From Alphaproteobacteria bacterium (GTDB lineage Bacteria; Pseudomonadota; Alphaproteobacteria; Sphingomonadales; Kordiimonadaceae), in assembly GCA_021774695.1 (NCBI GenBank), contig JAJFIU010000155.1:1-42551 (forward strand): 42,551 nt of DNA. Reading direction: 5' to 3'. Position numbers and translations under genes: made by a program. The notes beneath the pieces are model-generated. The model worked only from the letters and a program-made list of their open reading frames with translations. It did no database searches and was not told the origin of the DNA. Below are positions 18,916 to 27,367 of the stretch, in pieces (position 1 is the first letter of the stretch; every line of letters starts with the position of its first letter).

Positions 18916-19671
18916 CTACTCAGCAAGCATGCGCTCGAATTCCAGTGAAAAATTGTAGACATCGCCCGGCCAGCGTGCAGACAAATAATTTCTGTCCCTA
19001 ACACAAAAGCCGCGGGATAGTTTTGATGGCATATCCCTGCCCAAGGGGCTTGGGCCTTGCTCAAACTGGCTGGGGTCGGCAAGTGCCGCCGTCACTTCAT
19101 CTTCCACGGTTAAATCGGGATAAGTTAAATAATAGTCCTTTAGCCACAGCCGGGTCATGTTAAAGGCCAGCATTTCCTGAGACTTCAAAAGCGACGTGGT
19201 GCGGTAACCATGCAAAACTGACTTACCAGTTTTCGGGTATTTACTGCGCGCAGCAGCAACCACACCGTGGCATATGGCTGCAACAGGTTTGTTACTGGTA
19301 AAAAATTCTGCGATGGCTTCCTGGAGAACCGTTGATTCCAGAAAATCCTTCACCCGCTTGTCATGCCCTCCAGGCAGAAGAAGCGCGTCAAATTCGTCGG
19401 CTCGAATATCCGCATATTTAACGGGTTGATTGAAAGACCCTGCTTGTATCATTTCGCCGTATGCATCCACTGCATCGCGGCGCGCCTTCAGAACATGTTT
19501 CCAAATGCCAAGCCCGTCACCAGAAAGCATAGCCTCATCACCGGTGGAAACATGGCCGTCCGGGGTGGCGAACACTATTTGCATCCCGCCTTCCGTCAGT
19601 ATTTTCCACGGTATCGCAGTTTCTGTTGGATCAAATCCGTAGGCGGGCAGCGGGCACAATACTCGTTTCAC
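18916..19671 (-). CDS. DJ-1/PfpI superfamily protein (class I glutamine-amidotransferase-like)
   Basis: A 251-residue DJ-1/ThiJ/PfpI protein. Seen: an N-terminal strand with candidate catalytic Glu (GFDPTETAIPW, E17), LLLPGGHD (101-104) and the nucleophile elbow AAICHGVVAA with C134-H135, as in Hsp31-like and other DJ-1 hydrolases or glyoxalase-III enzymes. The length fits the longer, Hsp31/type-1 glutamine-amidotransferase-like subgroup. Roles in the family range from glyoxal detoxification to chaperone and amidase activity; the specific one cannot be assigned. The start is GTG 19671 with AAGG upstream. The gene lies 42 bases downstream of yqeY on the same strand, so read-through is possible, and converges on the small divergent gene. 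Confidence 0.88.
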   Translation of the reverse strand: MKRVLCPLPAYGFDPTETAIPWKILTEGGMQIVFATPDGHVSTGDEAMLSGDGLGIWKHVLKARRDAVDAYGEMIQAGSFNQPVKYADIRADEFDALLLPGGHDKRVKDFLESTVLQEAIAEFFTSNKPVAAICHGVVAAARSKYPKTGKSVLHGYRTTSLLKSQEMLAFNMTRLWLKDYYLTYPDLTVEDEVTAALADPSQFEQGPSPLGRDMPSKLSRGFCVRDRNYLSARWPGDVYNFSLEFERMLAE

Positions 19672-19713
19672 TGGTTAGCCTTTTGTAAAAATTCGGTTGG
19701 GCCCGACTGATTG

Positions 19714-20169
19714 TTAGCTCAGCATACCCTTGATGGTCACGCTGGCTTTGGCGAAATCCATCTGGCCAGCGTATTTGCCTTTCAAGGCAGCCATGCAGCG
19801 GCCAATATCCTTGAGACCTTCTGCGCCCAACTCGGCAACAACAGCTTTCGCCGCCGAAACAATCTCATCGTCGCTCATCTGCTTGGGCAAAAATTCCTGA
19901 ATGATGGTGATTTCTTCGCGCTCGCGCTCCGCCAGTTCGCACCGGCCGCCTTCTTCGTAAGCTTTGATGCTGTCATTGCGCTGCTTTACCATCTTGGACA
20001 GGATATCGGTGATAATGGCATCATCGTCGCGCTCATCGGCGTCAGTGCCGCGCATTTCGATGTCTTTTTCTTTGATTGCAGCCAATACCAACCGCACGGT
20101 GGATAGCTTGCGCTTTTCTTTGGCGCGCATAGCATCTTTCATTGATGCCGTTAGATCGTCCCTAAGCAT
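19714..20169 (-). CDS. GatB/YqeY domain protein
   Basis: A 151-residue protein matching the free-standing GatB/YqeY family along its full length: MLRDDLTASMKDAMRAKEKRKLSTVRLVLAAIKEKDIE, then IQEFLPKQMSDDEI and a C-terminal KDIGRCMAALKGKYAGQMDFAKAS. The domain is the tRNA-binding tail module of the GatB subunit of amidotransferases; alone it is thought to help tRNA-dependent processes, but its role is not firmly known. ATG 20169. A TATACT hexamer at 20207-20212 (minus strand) could be its -10 element. It is divergent from carA, the usual alphaproteobacterial arrangement, with dnaG normally downstream. Confidence 0.95.
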   Translation of the reverse strand: MLRDDLTASMKDAMRAKEKRKLSTVRLVLAAIKEKDIEMRGTDADERDDDAIITDILSKMVKQRNDSIKAYEEGGRCELAEREREEITIIQEFLPKQMSDDEIVSAAKAVVAELGAEGLKDIGRCMAALKGKYAGQMDFAKASVTIKGMLS

Positions 20170-20291
20170 ATTTTCAACCCCGTTACAACGAGTCGGAAAC
20201 CCCTATAGTATAGCTAGATGGGTTTCAGAGCAAACAAGAAATTACGTTTTAACTCGTTGTTTTCATTCAATATTTTAATTTTCGGTTTTTC

Positions 20292-20335
20292 TTGACCCCC
20301 CAAGGCCGATTGACTATTGTCCGGTCAATTTGGCC
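20292..20335 (+). promoter_or_regulatory. Candidate carA promoter with overlapping inverted repeat
   Basis: TTGACC (20292-20297), 17 bases, TATTGT (20315-20320). A near-palindrome, GGCC-g-ATTGAC / GTCAAT-tt-GGCC (20304-20335), covers the -10 region and could be an operator or an RNA hairpin. Transcripts would have a leader of about 130 bases. The rest of the yqeY-carA gap (20170-20456) shows nothing else clear. Confidence 0.4.
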
Positions 20336-20456
20336 ACCGCCAAGCGTGCTTCACGGCCCGGCACCAATAGACACAAATTCAGGCGAATGCAAGGATTTGT
20401 GCGGGGTCTAGCAGCAACAAGCGGTTCAGCCATCAGGTAGCTTAAGGATTGTGCTT

Positions 20457-21638
20457 ATGACCGACTCCGAAACGCCGTCCATTCCGCCCAGCGATGATAT
20501 CACTGCCCTATTGGTTCTGGACGACGGCACTTTGTTTTGGGGATACGGATTCGGGCGCGAAGGAGACACAGTCGGAGAGGTTTGCTTCAACACCTCGATG
20601 ACCGGCTATCAGGAAATTTTAACTGACCCATCCTACGCTGGCCAAATCATTACCTTTACCTTCCCGCACATCGGTAATGTTGGCACCAACACCCACGATA
20701 TGGAAAGCCGCACCGCCGCAGCACGGGGTTTGGTGATCCGCGAAGAGATCACCGATCCGGCAAACTTTCGCTCTGAAGGCCACCTAGACAAATGGGCAGC
20801 CTCGCAAGGCTTAATCGGAATTTGCGGCATCGATACCCGCAAACTAACCCGCCGTATCCGTGACCGCGGCGCACCGAGCGGCGTGATCGCCTATAATAAA
20901 GACAGTAAATTTGATGTGCCTGCCTTGCTGGCAGCAGCAAAAGCGTGGCCCGGCCTCGCGGGCATGGACCTGGCAAAAGACGTTAGCCGCACTGAAAACG
21001 AAGCTTGGTCTAGTACCGGATGGGATATAAAGACCGGGTTTGGCACGTTGGCTGCGCCAACAGCCCATGTGGTGGCCGTTGATTACGGCGCAAAAGATAA
21101 CATCCTGCGTTGTCTCGCCGAGACCGGCGCACGGGTAACAGTTGTGCCCGCCACCGCCAGCTACAAAGAGATCATCGCGCTGAAGCCAGACGGTATCTTC
21201 CTTTCAAACGGACCCGGCGACCCCGCCGCAACCGGCGAATATGCCCTGCCTGTGATCAAAGCCCTGATCGACAGCGGCCTGCCCATATTCGGTATTTGCC
21301 TTGGCCACCAATTATTGGCACTGGCGTTTGGCGGCAAAACATACAAAATGCACCAAGGCCACCGCGGTGCCAACCACCCGGTGCAAGACCTGCGCTCAGG
21401 CAAAGTGGAAATTACCAGCATGAACCATGGTTTTTCCGTGGATGGTGACAGCCTGCCAGACAATGTGAAAATCAGCCATTTATCCCTGTTCGACAAAACA
21501 GTGTGCGGCATTGAATGCACCGACAAACCGATTTTCAGCGTACAACAACACCCTGAGGCGAGCCCCGGCCCGCAGGACAGTTTTTACCTGTTCAACCAAT
21601 TTATGGACATGATCCAGAAATATAAATCAGCCGCCTGA
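20457..21638 (+). CDS. carA: Carbamoyl-phosphate synthase small (glutaminase) subunit CarA
   Basis: A 393-residue CarA. It releases ammonia from glutamine and channels it to CarB for carbamoyl phosphate, the precursor of arginine and pyrimidines. The N-terminal domain shows LVLDDGTLFWGYGFG and the conserved NTSMTGYQEILTDPSYAGQI. The C-terminal class I amidotransferase domain has nucleophile C281 in GICLGHQLLA and partners H365 and E367 in QQHPEASPGP. The start is ATG 20457 (MTDSETPS), with AAGGA 8 bases upstream; a GTG at 20451 is too close to that site. The downstream order is unusual: an outer-membrane gene separates it from carB. Confidence 0.98.
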   Translation: MTDSETPSIPPSDDITALLVLDDGTLFWGYGFGREGDTVGEVCFNTSMTGYQEILTDPSYAGQIITFTFPHIGNVGTNTHDMESRTAAARGLVIREEITDPANFRSEGHLDKWAASQGLIGICGIDTRKLTRRIRDRGAPSGVIAYNKDSKFDVPALLAAAKAWPGLAGMDLAKDVSRTENEAWSSTGWDIKTGFGTLAAPTAHVVAVDYGAKDNILRCLAETGARVTVVPATASYKEIIALKPDGIFLSNGPGDPAATGEYALPVIKALIDSGLPIFGICLGHQLLALAFGGKTYKMHQGHRGANHPVQDLRSGKVEITSMNHGFSVDGDSLPDNVKISHLSLFDKTVCGIECTDKPIFSVQQHPEASPGPQDSFYLFNQFMDMIQKYKSAA

Positions 21639-21683
21639 CCAAGACCACATAGATCAGGCCGCATAATAAAGGAGACGACAGTG

Positions 21684-22349
21684 ATGAGACTATTGAAAAT
21701 AGGAGCCGCCGCTGGAGCCCTTTTTGCGGCAACGGCAATTTCAACAACAGCCCACGCAGATGGTTTTTATCTGTCCACCTTCACCGGTCTTGCAATGCAA
21801 AACGACCAGGACAACCGGGCAAGCGGCCAAGCATTGAATATCTCGCTAGACAATGGCTTCGTTATTGGCGGCGCAATTGGCTACAAATTGCCGGTTAGCA
21901 GTTTCCGGGTTGAGCTGGAGCTTGCCTACCGCGAAAACGACATCACTGCCGGGCAGTTGCTCAGCGACCCAACTGTTGCTTTCAGCGGTGATAACTCGTC
22001 GTTGGGCGCATTTGCCAACGTGCTCTATGACTTTGAAGGCCTCCCGTTGTTCACACCCTATATCGGCGTTGGCCTCGGCGTTGGCGGCGTGGAATCAGAC
22101 GTTGTGCGCACCGCTGCGATCAACGATCTGCGGTTCGGCGGCCCCACCAAAACCGAATTTTTGTATCAAGGCATCGCTGGCGTAACCATTCCGATAAATG
22201 ACACCTTCGACCTGTTCGCCGAGGGCCGGTATTATGTGGCACCGGGCGTGGACTTTGACCTAATCGACACAGTGCTGAACACCACCACAACCTTCAATAG
22301 TTCGTATGAAGTAATCCAGCTGCAGGCAGGCCTGCGGTTTAAGTTTTAG
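21684..22349 (+). CDS. Outer-membrane beta-barrel protein inserted between carA and carB
   Basis: A 221-residue protein with a clear signal peptide (MRLLKIGAAAGALFAATAISTTAHA, cleavage before DGFYLS) and alternating amphipathic strands. FVIGGAIGYKL, FRVELELAYREND, YIGVGLGVGGVESD and LFAEGRYYV are typical of small OmpA/Omp25/opacity-type 8-strand barrels. It ends in LQAGLRFKF, with the terminal Phe recognised by the BAM machinery. ATG 21684 has AAGGAGA about 8 bases upstream; a GTG three bases earlier is less well spaced. It lies 45 bases after carA and 45 bases before carB on the same strand, so it is probably within the carAB transcript. No functional link with carbamoyl phosphate is evident. 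Confidence 0.88.
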   Translation: MRLLKIGAAAGALFAATAISTTAHADGFYLSTFTGLAMQNDQDNRASGQALNISLDNGFVIGGAIGYKLPVSSFRVELELAYRENDITAGQLLSDPTVAFSGDNSSLGAFANVLYDFEGLPLFTPYIGVGLGVGGVESDVVRTAAINDLRFGGPTKTEFLYQGIAGVTIPINDTFDLFAEGRYYVAPGVDFDLIDTVLNTTTTFNSSYEVIQLQAGLRFKF

Positions 22350-22394
22350 TTACTTCTTTTCTCAAGTATTGCCTGACCGAAAGACACGACCTAA

Positions 22395-25300
22395 ATGCCT
22401 AAACGTACCGACATAAAAAGCATCCTCATCATCGGCGCGGGGCCGATTGTTATCGGTCAGGCTTGCGAGTTTGATTATTCCGGCACGCAAGCGTGCAAGG
22501 CGCTGCGCGAAGAAGGCTACCGGGTAATTCTCGTTAACAGCAACCCGGCCACCATCATGACCGACCCCGAACTGGCCGATGCCACCTATGTGGAGCCGGT
22601 GACACCGGAAGTGGTGGAGAAAATTATCGAGAAAGAACGTCCAGACGCCATCCTGCCGACCATGGGCGGGCAAACTGGGCTGAACACAGCGCTTTCACTA
22701 GCGAAAATGGGTGTGCTGGAAAAATACGGCGTACAGATGATCGGCGCGGACCGCGAAGCAATCGACAAAGCAGAAGACCGGCTGTTATTCAAAGACGCTA
22801 TGACCAAAATCGGGCTGGAAAGCAGCCGCAGCGAAATCGCGACCACTGTTGAAGAAGCACTGGACGCGATGGAGCGCATCGGCCTGCCAATGATTATTCG
22901 CCCCAGCTTCACCATGGGCGGCACTGGCGGCGGCGTTGCTTACAATAAAGAAGAATATATCGAGATTGTCACAGGCGGCCTTGATGCCTCCCCCACCACC
23001 GAAGTGCTCGTAGAAGAAAGCATTGTTGGCTGGAAAGAATATGAGATGGAAGTTGTGCGCGACAGCGCAGACAATTGCATCATCATCTGTTCGATTGAAA
23101 ATGTGGACCCTATGGGCGTTCACACCGGCGACAGCATAACCGTTGCCCCTGCCCTGACGCTCTCGGACAAAGAATACCAGATTATGCGCAACGCCTCTAT
23201 TGCGGTGCTGCGCGAAATCGGTGTGGAGACCGGCGGCTCAAACGTGCAATTTGCCGTTAACCCCGTCGATGGCCGCTTGATTGTGATTGAGATGAACCCT
23301 CGGGTTTCCCGTTCTTCTGCATTGGCGTCCAAGGCAACTGGTTTCCCGATTGCCAAGATCGCTGCAAAACTGGCGGTTGGTTACACGCTTGACGAGCTGG
23401 ACAATGACATCACCGGTGTCACCCCCGCTTCGTTTGAGCCCACAATTGATTATGTGGTTACCAAAATACCGCGCTTTACCTTTGAAAAATTTGCCGGTGC
23501 CGACGCACTATTATCATCGGCGATGAAATCTGTCGGTGAAGTGATGGCCATCGGCCGCAATTTCGCTGAAAGCATGCAGAAGGCACTGCGATCAATGGAG
23601 ACCGGCCTGACCGGCCTGAATGAAATTGAAATCGAGGGTTACGTGCCCGGCAGCGGCGACTTTGGCCCCATTCTCAAAGACCTGGGTTTCCAGCGTCCGG
23701 ACCGCTTGCTGCGCATCGCACAAGCCCTGCGTGAAGGTGTTCCGTTTGAAGATGTGCGGCGGGTCACAGGCTATGAGCCTTGGTTCATTGACCAGATCGA
23801 GAAACTGGTGAATGCCGAACAGGGCGTTAGTGAAAACGGCCTGCCCAGTGATGCAATGGCCCTGCGCAAGCTGAAAATGCTGGGTTTTTCCGACCAACGA
23901 TTGGCTGAGCTGGCGGGCTTGACCGCAGCAGGCGTGATGCAAGCACGCCACCGGGCCGGCGTGCGTCCCAGTTTCAAGCGTATCGACACCTGCGCGGCTG
24001 AGTTTGAGGCCAAAACGCCTTACCTCTATTCCACATACGAAACCTTCGCTGACGGCGAAACCGCGGAATGCGAAGCAAACCCGACGAACCGGGAAAAAAT
24101 TATCATCCTCGGCGGCGGACCCAACCGTATTGGCCAAGGCATCGAGTTTGACTATTGCTGCTGCCACGCATGCTTTTCACTATCAGAGGCGGGCTTTGAG
24201 ACCATCATGGTCAATTGCAACCCTGAGACAGTGTCCACCGACTATGACACATCAGACCGCTTGTATTTTGAGCCGTTAACCGCGGAAAACGTGATCGAAA
24301 TTATCCGAAAAGAGCAGGAAAACGGTACTGTTAAAGGTGTGATTGTACAGTTTGGCGGGCAAACACCGTTGAAGCTCGCGCACGCCCTTGAAGCCGCAGG
24401 CATACCTATTCTGGGCACCAGCCCCGATGCCATTGACTTGGCCGAAGACCGTGAACGTTTTCAGGAGCTGGTTGAAGAACTCGGCCTGAAGCAGCCCAAC
24501 AACGGCCTTGCCCGCAGCCTTGAAGAGGCGCTTAAAGTTGCCGAGCGGGTTGGCTATCCGGTTCTTATTCGCCCATCCTACGTGCTGGGTGGCCGCGCGA
24601 TGGAAATCGTTCATGACACTGCGGGTCTCAGCAAATATATTGCCGAAGCCGTGCAGGTATCCGGCGATAGCCCGGTGCTGATCGACAGTTTCCTCAAGGA
24701 CGCAATCGAAGTTGATGTGGACGCCTTGTCGGACGGTGAGACAATCCATATTGCGGGCATTATGGAACATATCGAGGAAGCCGGTGTGCACTCAGGCGAT
24801 AGCGCCTGCTCAATCCCGCCTTATAGCTTGCCGGTTGGCATCGTGAACGAAGTAAAACGCCAGGCGGTTTCTCTTGCAAAAGCACTCAAGGTTGTTGGCC
24901 TGATGAACGTTCAGTTCGCAGTGAAAGACGGCGAGGTATATTTGATCGAAGTGAACCCGCGCGCCAGCCGCACGGTGCCTTTTGTTGCCAAAGCTATCGG
25001 TAGCCCAATCGCTGCGATGGCCGCACGCGCCATGGCAGGCGCCAAGCTAAGCGAATTTGACCTTAAGGACCCATTCCCCAACCATGTGGCAGTTAAGGAA
25101 GTGGTGATCCCGTGGGCGCGTTTCCCTGGCGTCGATATTCTGCTGGGCCCTGAGATGAAATCAACCGGCGAAGTCATGGGTATCGACACCAGCTTCCCGA
25201 TCGCTTTTTACAAATCGCAGTTGGCCGCAGGCACGCAGTTGCCCGACAGCGGCAACGTATTCCTGTCGGTAAAAGATAGCGACAAATACGCACTTGTGCC

Positions 25301-25646
25301 GTTGGCCAAAGACCTTCTGGCCATGGGCTACACGGTGATTGCCACGTCCGGCACGGCAGACTATTTGCGCTCGCTAGGTCTTGATGTGCAAAGCGTATTT
25401 AAAGTGAACGAAGGCCAGCGCCCGCATGTCATCGATATAATGAAGAACGGCGACATTGATCTAATGTTCAATACCACCGAGGGCAAACAGGCGATTTTGG
25501 ACAGTTACGAGCTCAGGAACACGGCCCTGACGATGAAATTGCCTTATTACACGACAATGGCGGCGTCTAAGGCGACCGTACAGGCGCTAAAAGCACTCAA
25601 GTCAGGCGAGTTAAAAGTTAAACGATTGCAAGACTATAACACTTAA
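22395..25646 (+). CDS. carB: Carbamoyl-phosphate synthase large subunit CarB
   Basis: A 1083-residue CarB, full length. Two homologous ATP-grasp halves are evident: the first begins [35 protein letters not shown] and includes [16 protein letters not shown] and [23 protein letters not shown]; the second begins [27 protein letters not shown] and includes [14 protein letters not shown] and [18 protein letters not shown]. The C-terminal allosteric MGS-like domain carries [15 protein letters not shown] and [19 protein letters not shown]. It uses two ATP, bicarbonate and ammonia from CarA. ATG 22395; the ribosome site is weak (GAAAG), so translation may depend on the upstream gene. Confidence 0.98.
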   Translation: MPKRTDIKSILIIGAGPIVIGQACEFDYSGTQACKALREEGYRVILVNSNPATIMTDPELADATYVEPVTPEVVEKIIEKERPDAILPTMGGQTGLNTALSLAKMGVLEKYGVQMIGADREAIDKAEDRLLFKDAMTKIGLESSRSEIATTVEEALDAMERIGLPMIIRPSFTMGGTGGGVAYNKEEYIEIVTGGLDASPTTEVLVEESIVGWKEYEMEVVRDSADNCIIICSIENVDPMGVHTGDSITVAPALTLSDKEYQIMRNASIAVLREIGVETGGSNVQFAVNPVDGRLIVIEMNPRVSRSSALASKATGFPIAKIAAKLAVGYTLDELDNDITGVTPASFEPTIDYVVTKIPRFTFEKFAGADALLSSAMKSVGEVMAIGRNFAESMQKALRSMETGLTGLNEIEIEGYVPGSGDFGPILKDLGFQRPDRLLRIAQALREGVPFEDVRRVTGYEPWFIDQIEKLVNAEQGVSENGLPSDAMALRKLKMLGFSDQRLAELAGLTAAGVMQARHRAGVRPSFKRIDTCAAEFEAKTPYLYSTYETFADGETAECEANPTNREKIIILGGGPNRIGQGIEFDYCCCHACFSLSEAGFETIMVNCNPETVSTDYDTSDRLYFEPLTAENVIEIIRKEQENGTVKGVIVQFGGQTPLKLAHALEAAGIPILGTSPDAIDLAEDRERFQELVEELGLKQPNNGLARSLEEALKVAERVGYPVLIRPSYVLGGRAMEIVHDTAGLSKYIAEAVQVSGDSPVLIDSFLKDAIEVDVDALSDGETIHIAGIMEHIEEAGVHSGDSACSIPPYSLPVGIVNEVKRQAVSLAKALKVVGLMNVQFAVKDGEVYLIEVNPRASRTVPFVAKAIGSPIAAMAARAMAGAKLSEFDLKDPFPNHVAVKEVVIPWARFPGVDILLGPEMKSTGEVMGIDTSFPIAFYKSQLAAGTQLPDSGNVFLSVKDSDKYALVPLAKDLLAMGYTVIATSGTADYLRSLGLDVQSVFKVNEGQRPHVIDIMKNGDIDLMFNTTEGKQAILDSYELRNTALTMKLPYYTTMAASKATVQALKALKSGELKVKRLQDYNT

Positions 25647-25852
25647 GACCAAGGCGCGAAATACTGGACAACATTTGTTGCCCTTACGAAACGCAAAAGG
25701 ATTGCTTTAAAACTACCCACAGGCTCTTTTCACAATCATATTTGTTGCACAGCATCGCACGGCCACATAGGTGTTCACTCGCTTGGCAAGATGGTTGCTT
25801 TGCCAAAAAACAAGGGCCAACCATATAGTTAGCATATGTGTGAGACACGGGC

Positions 25853-25881
25853 TTGATTTTATGCCCACAGTTCGCTACATA
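25853..25881 (+). promoter_or_regulatory. Predicted greA promoter
   Basis: TTGATT (25853-25858), a 17-base spacer, and TACATA (25876-25881, continuing AT). Initiation would fall near 25888, only a few bases before the hairpin at 25894-25917. Confidence 0.5.
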
Positions 25882-25893
25882 ATAGGTATGGAT

Positions 25894-25926
25894 GCGCCGA
25901 CCCGGCTGGGTCGGCGCTCCTGTTTT
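25894..25926 (+). terminator. Terminator-like hairpin in the greA leader
   Basis: GCGCCGACCC (25894-25903) pairs perfectly with GGGTCGGCGC (25908-25917) across a GGCT loop and is followed by TCCTGTTTTTA. It could end carB read-through or act as an attenuator just after the predicted greA start site; greA begins 72 bases further on. Confidence 0.65.
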
Positions 25927-25989
25927 TATGAGGGGCATGCAAAAATACCGCCTGCCCAAAAAAGTAATAAATAACCCTGGACGGGACCA

Positions 25990-26463
25990 ATGAACGAAAA
26001 AGTACCCATGCTTGAAGAAGGCTACCGACGCCTTGAAGCAGAATTGAAAAATTTAAAATCTGTCGAACGCCAAGCTGTCGTGCTGGCGATTGAAGAAGCG
26101 CGCGCCCACGGCGACTTGTCTGAAAACGCTGAGTATCACGCCGCAAAAGAGAAGCAAGGCCACATTGAAGGCCGCATTATGGAGCTTGAAGGCAAAGTTT
26201 CACGGGCTGATATTATTGACCCTACGACCCTGTCCGGTGATAGAGTGGTATTTGGCGCCACCGTGACCATGCTTGATGAGAACGACGAAAAAGTCATCTA
26301 CCAGATTGTCGGCGCCGATGAAGGCGATGTAAAAATCGGCCGCATTTCGTATAAATCGCCGATTGCACGGGCGCTTATCAGCCGAAAAGTTGACGACGAA
26401 GTTGAAGTGAAGGCTCCGGGCGGTGACCGTTATTATGAAATTACCAAAGTAGAATTTCTTTAA
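25990..26463 (+). CDS. greA: Transcription elongation factor GreA
   Basis: A 157-residue GreA, normal length. The N-terminal antiparallel coiled coil (residues ~8-75) carries the acidic tip [21 protein letters not shown] that enters the polymerase secondary channel and stimulates cleavage of backtracked RNA. The C-terminal FKBP-like domain shows [24 protein letters not shown] and the terminal [10 protein letters not shown]. It follows carB, a common alphaproteobacterial order, but has its own predicted promoter and leader hairpin and a strong terminator 41 bases after the stop. Confidence 0.98.
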   Translation: MNEKVPMLEEGYRRLEAELKNLKSVERQAVVLAIEEARAHGDLSENAEYHAAKEKQGHIEGRIMELEGKVSRADIIDPTTLSGDRVVFGATVTMLDENDEKVIYQIVGADEGDVKIGRISYKSPIARALISRKVDDEVEVKAPGGDRYYEITKVEFL

Positions 26464-26504
26464 ATCAAAGTTTGGCGATAGATGCCATTCACATAGTGAA
26501 TTAC

Positions 26505-26532
26505 AAAGCCCGCTAATATAGCGGGCTTTTTC
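26505..26532 (+). terminator. Intrinsic terminator after greA
   Basis: AAAGCCCGCT (26505-26514), loop AATAT, AGCGGGCTTT (26520-26529), then TTC. The perfect 10-base stem with flanking A and T runs should work in both directions, also serving the convergent Lrp-type gene. Confidence 0.9.
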
Positions 26533-26565
26533 GTGTTGGTTCGGTTCTCGCCTACAATATAGAAA

Positions 26566-27045
26566 TCATTTAACCGAAGGTAACGGTACGCCCGGCTCGT
26601 GTTTACTAGTACGGATAGTCAACGAAGTTTTAACACTGGCAACATTTGGGGCCGGTGTTAATTCACCGGTCAAAAAATGTTGGAAACTGCCCAAATCTTC
26701 GGCAACAATCTTCAAAATAAAATCGATTTCGCCGTTCAGCATAAAACATTCGCGTACAAGCGGCCATCCCTGCACCTTGGCCTCGAAGGCCTGAAGGTCT
26801 GATTCCGCCTGACTATGCAAGCCAACCATGGCAAACACTGTCAGGCCGTAACCAAGTGCTCCCTGCTCAAGATCTGCATGATACCCGTTGATATAGCCTT
26901 CCTGCTCCAATGCCCTAACCCTTCGCAGGCACGGAGGCGCAGTAATGCCGACCCGGTCTGCCAATTCAACATTGGTAATGCGACCTTCAGACTGAAGACA
27001 GGATAGAATTTTTCGGTCAACGGCATCAAGTTTAACGCGAGCCAT
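26566..27045 (-). CDS. Lrp/AsnC-family transcriptional regulator
   Basis: A 159-residue regulator. I start it at ATG 27045 (MARVKLDAVDRKIL), which has GGGAGA about 7 bases upstream; the longer open frame adds only unconserved residues. The N-terminal helix-turn-helix is LDAVDRKILSCLQSEGRITNVELADRVGITAPPCLRRVRALEQEGYI, and the C-terminal RAM domain shows ALGYGLTVFAMVGL, the conserved VRECFMLNGEIDFILKIVAEDL and VKTSLTIRT. Such proteins form octamers and respond to amino acids. It is divergent from the DUF2336 gene and converges on greA through a shared terminator. Confidence 0.95.
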   Translation of the reverse strand: MARVKLDAVDRKILSCLQSEGRITNVELADRVGITAPPCLRRVRALEQEGYINGYHADLEQGALGYGLTVFAMVGLHSQAESDLQAFEAKVQGWPLVRECFMLNGEIDFILKIVAEDLGSFQHFLTGELTPAPNVASVKTSLTIRTSKHEPGVPLPSVK

Positions 27046-27367
27046 CGTGGTCTCCCAAACATGCGTATATTTACAAAAAACAACGCTTGGCCAGCATACT
27101 ATAGAAGCCGCTTTCGGAAATAAAGTTCCAAATGTAAACAATTATATTTCACAGGCAGCCCGTTTAGTTTCGATATATTCCGCTCGCAAGACCTGAATTA
27201 GTTAAAATTTTAATCATTCCTAGCATCCCGATTCGAATTGAGTAGTATAGGGCCCTGAGCGATTCGGGTGCTAATGTCGCTCTACAAAAATAATATAATA
27301 GTGTGGCAGGGACGGCCGCTAATTTCTCCTCTCTATTGAGGCAAATTATAAAGTACAAGGCTTGGCT
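27046..27367. other. Divergent intergenic region between Lrp-type and DUF2336 genes
   Basis: The 322 bases hold no gene I can support. The region is A+T-rich and includes a perfect 12-base palindrome TTAAAATTTTAA (27202-27213), a plausible Lrp-type or general regulatory site. No convincing -35/-10 pair was identified for either gene. Confidence 0.5.

Larger units (their letters stand above)
25647..25989 (+). other. carB-greA intergenic region with greA promoter and leader hairpin
   Basis: The 343 bases contain no convincing gene. The first ~200 bases hold an imperfect dyad near the carB stop (CAAC-ATTT-GTTG) and a 7-base stem without a T tail (25783-25789 with 25800-25806). The last ~140 bases hold the predicted greA promoter and a strong hairpin, listed separately. 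Confidence 0.6.

Noticed and set aside
23592..24167. Minus-strand open frame of 191 codons inside carB
   Set aside because: It is fully antisense to conserved CarB sequence and has no family features.
25783..25806. TTGGCAA / TTGCCAA hairpin downstream of carB
   Set aside because: The 7-base stem has a 10-base loop and is followed by A, not T, on the plus strand, so it is not a credible terminator.
27046..27141. N-terminal extension of the Lrp-type regulator
   Set aside because: The added residues precede the conserved helix-turn-helix start, and ATG 27045 has a well-placed GGGAGA.
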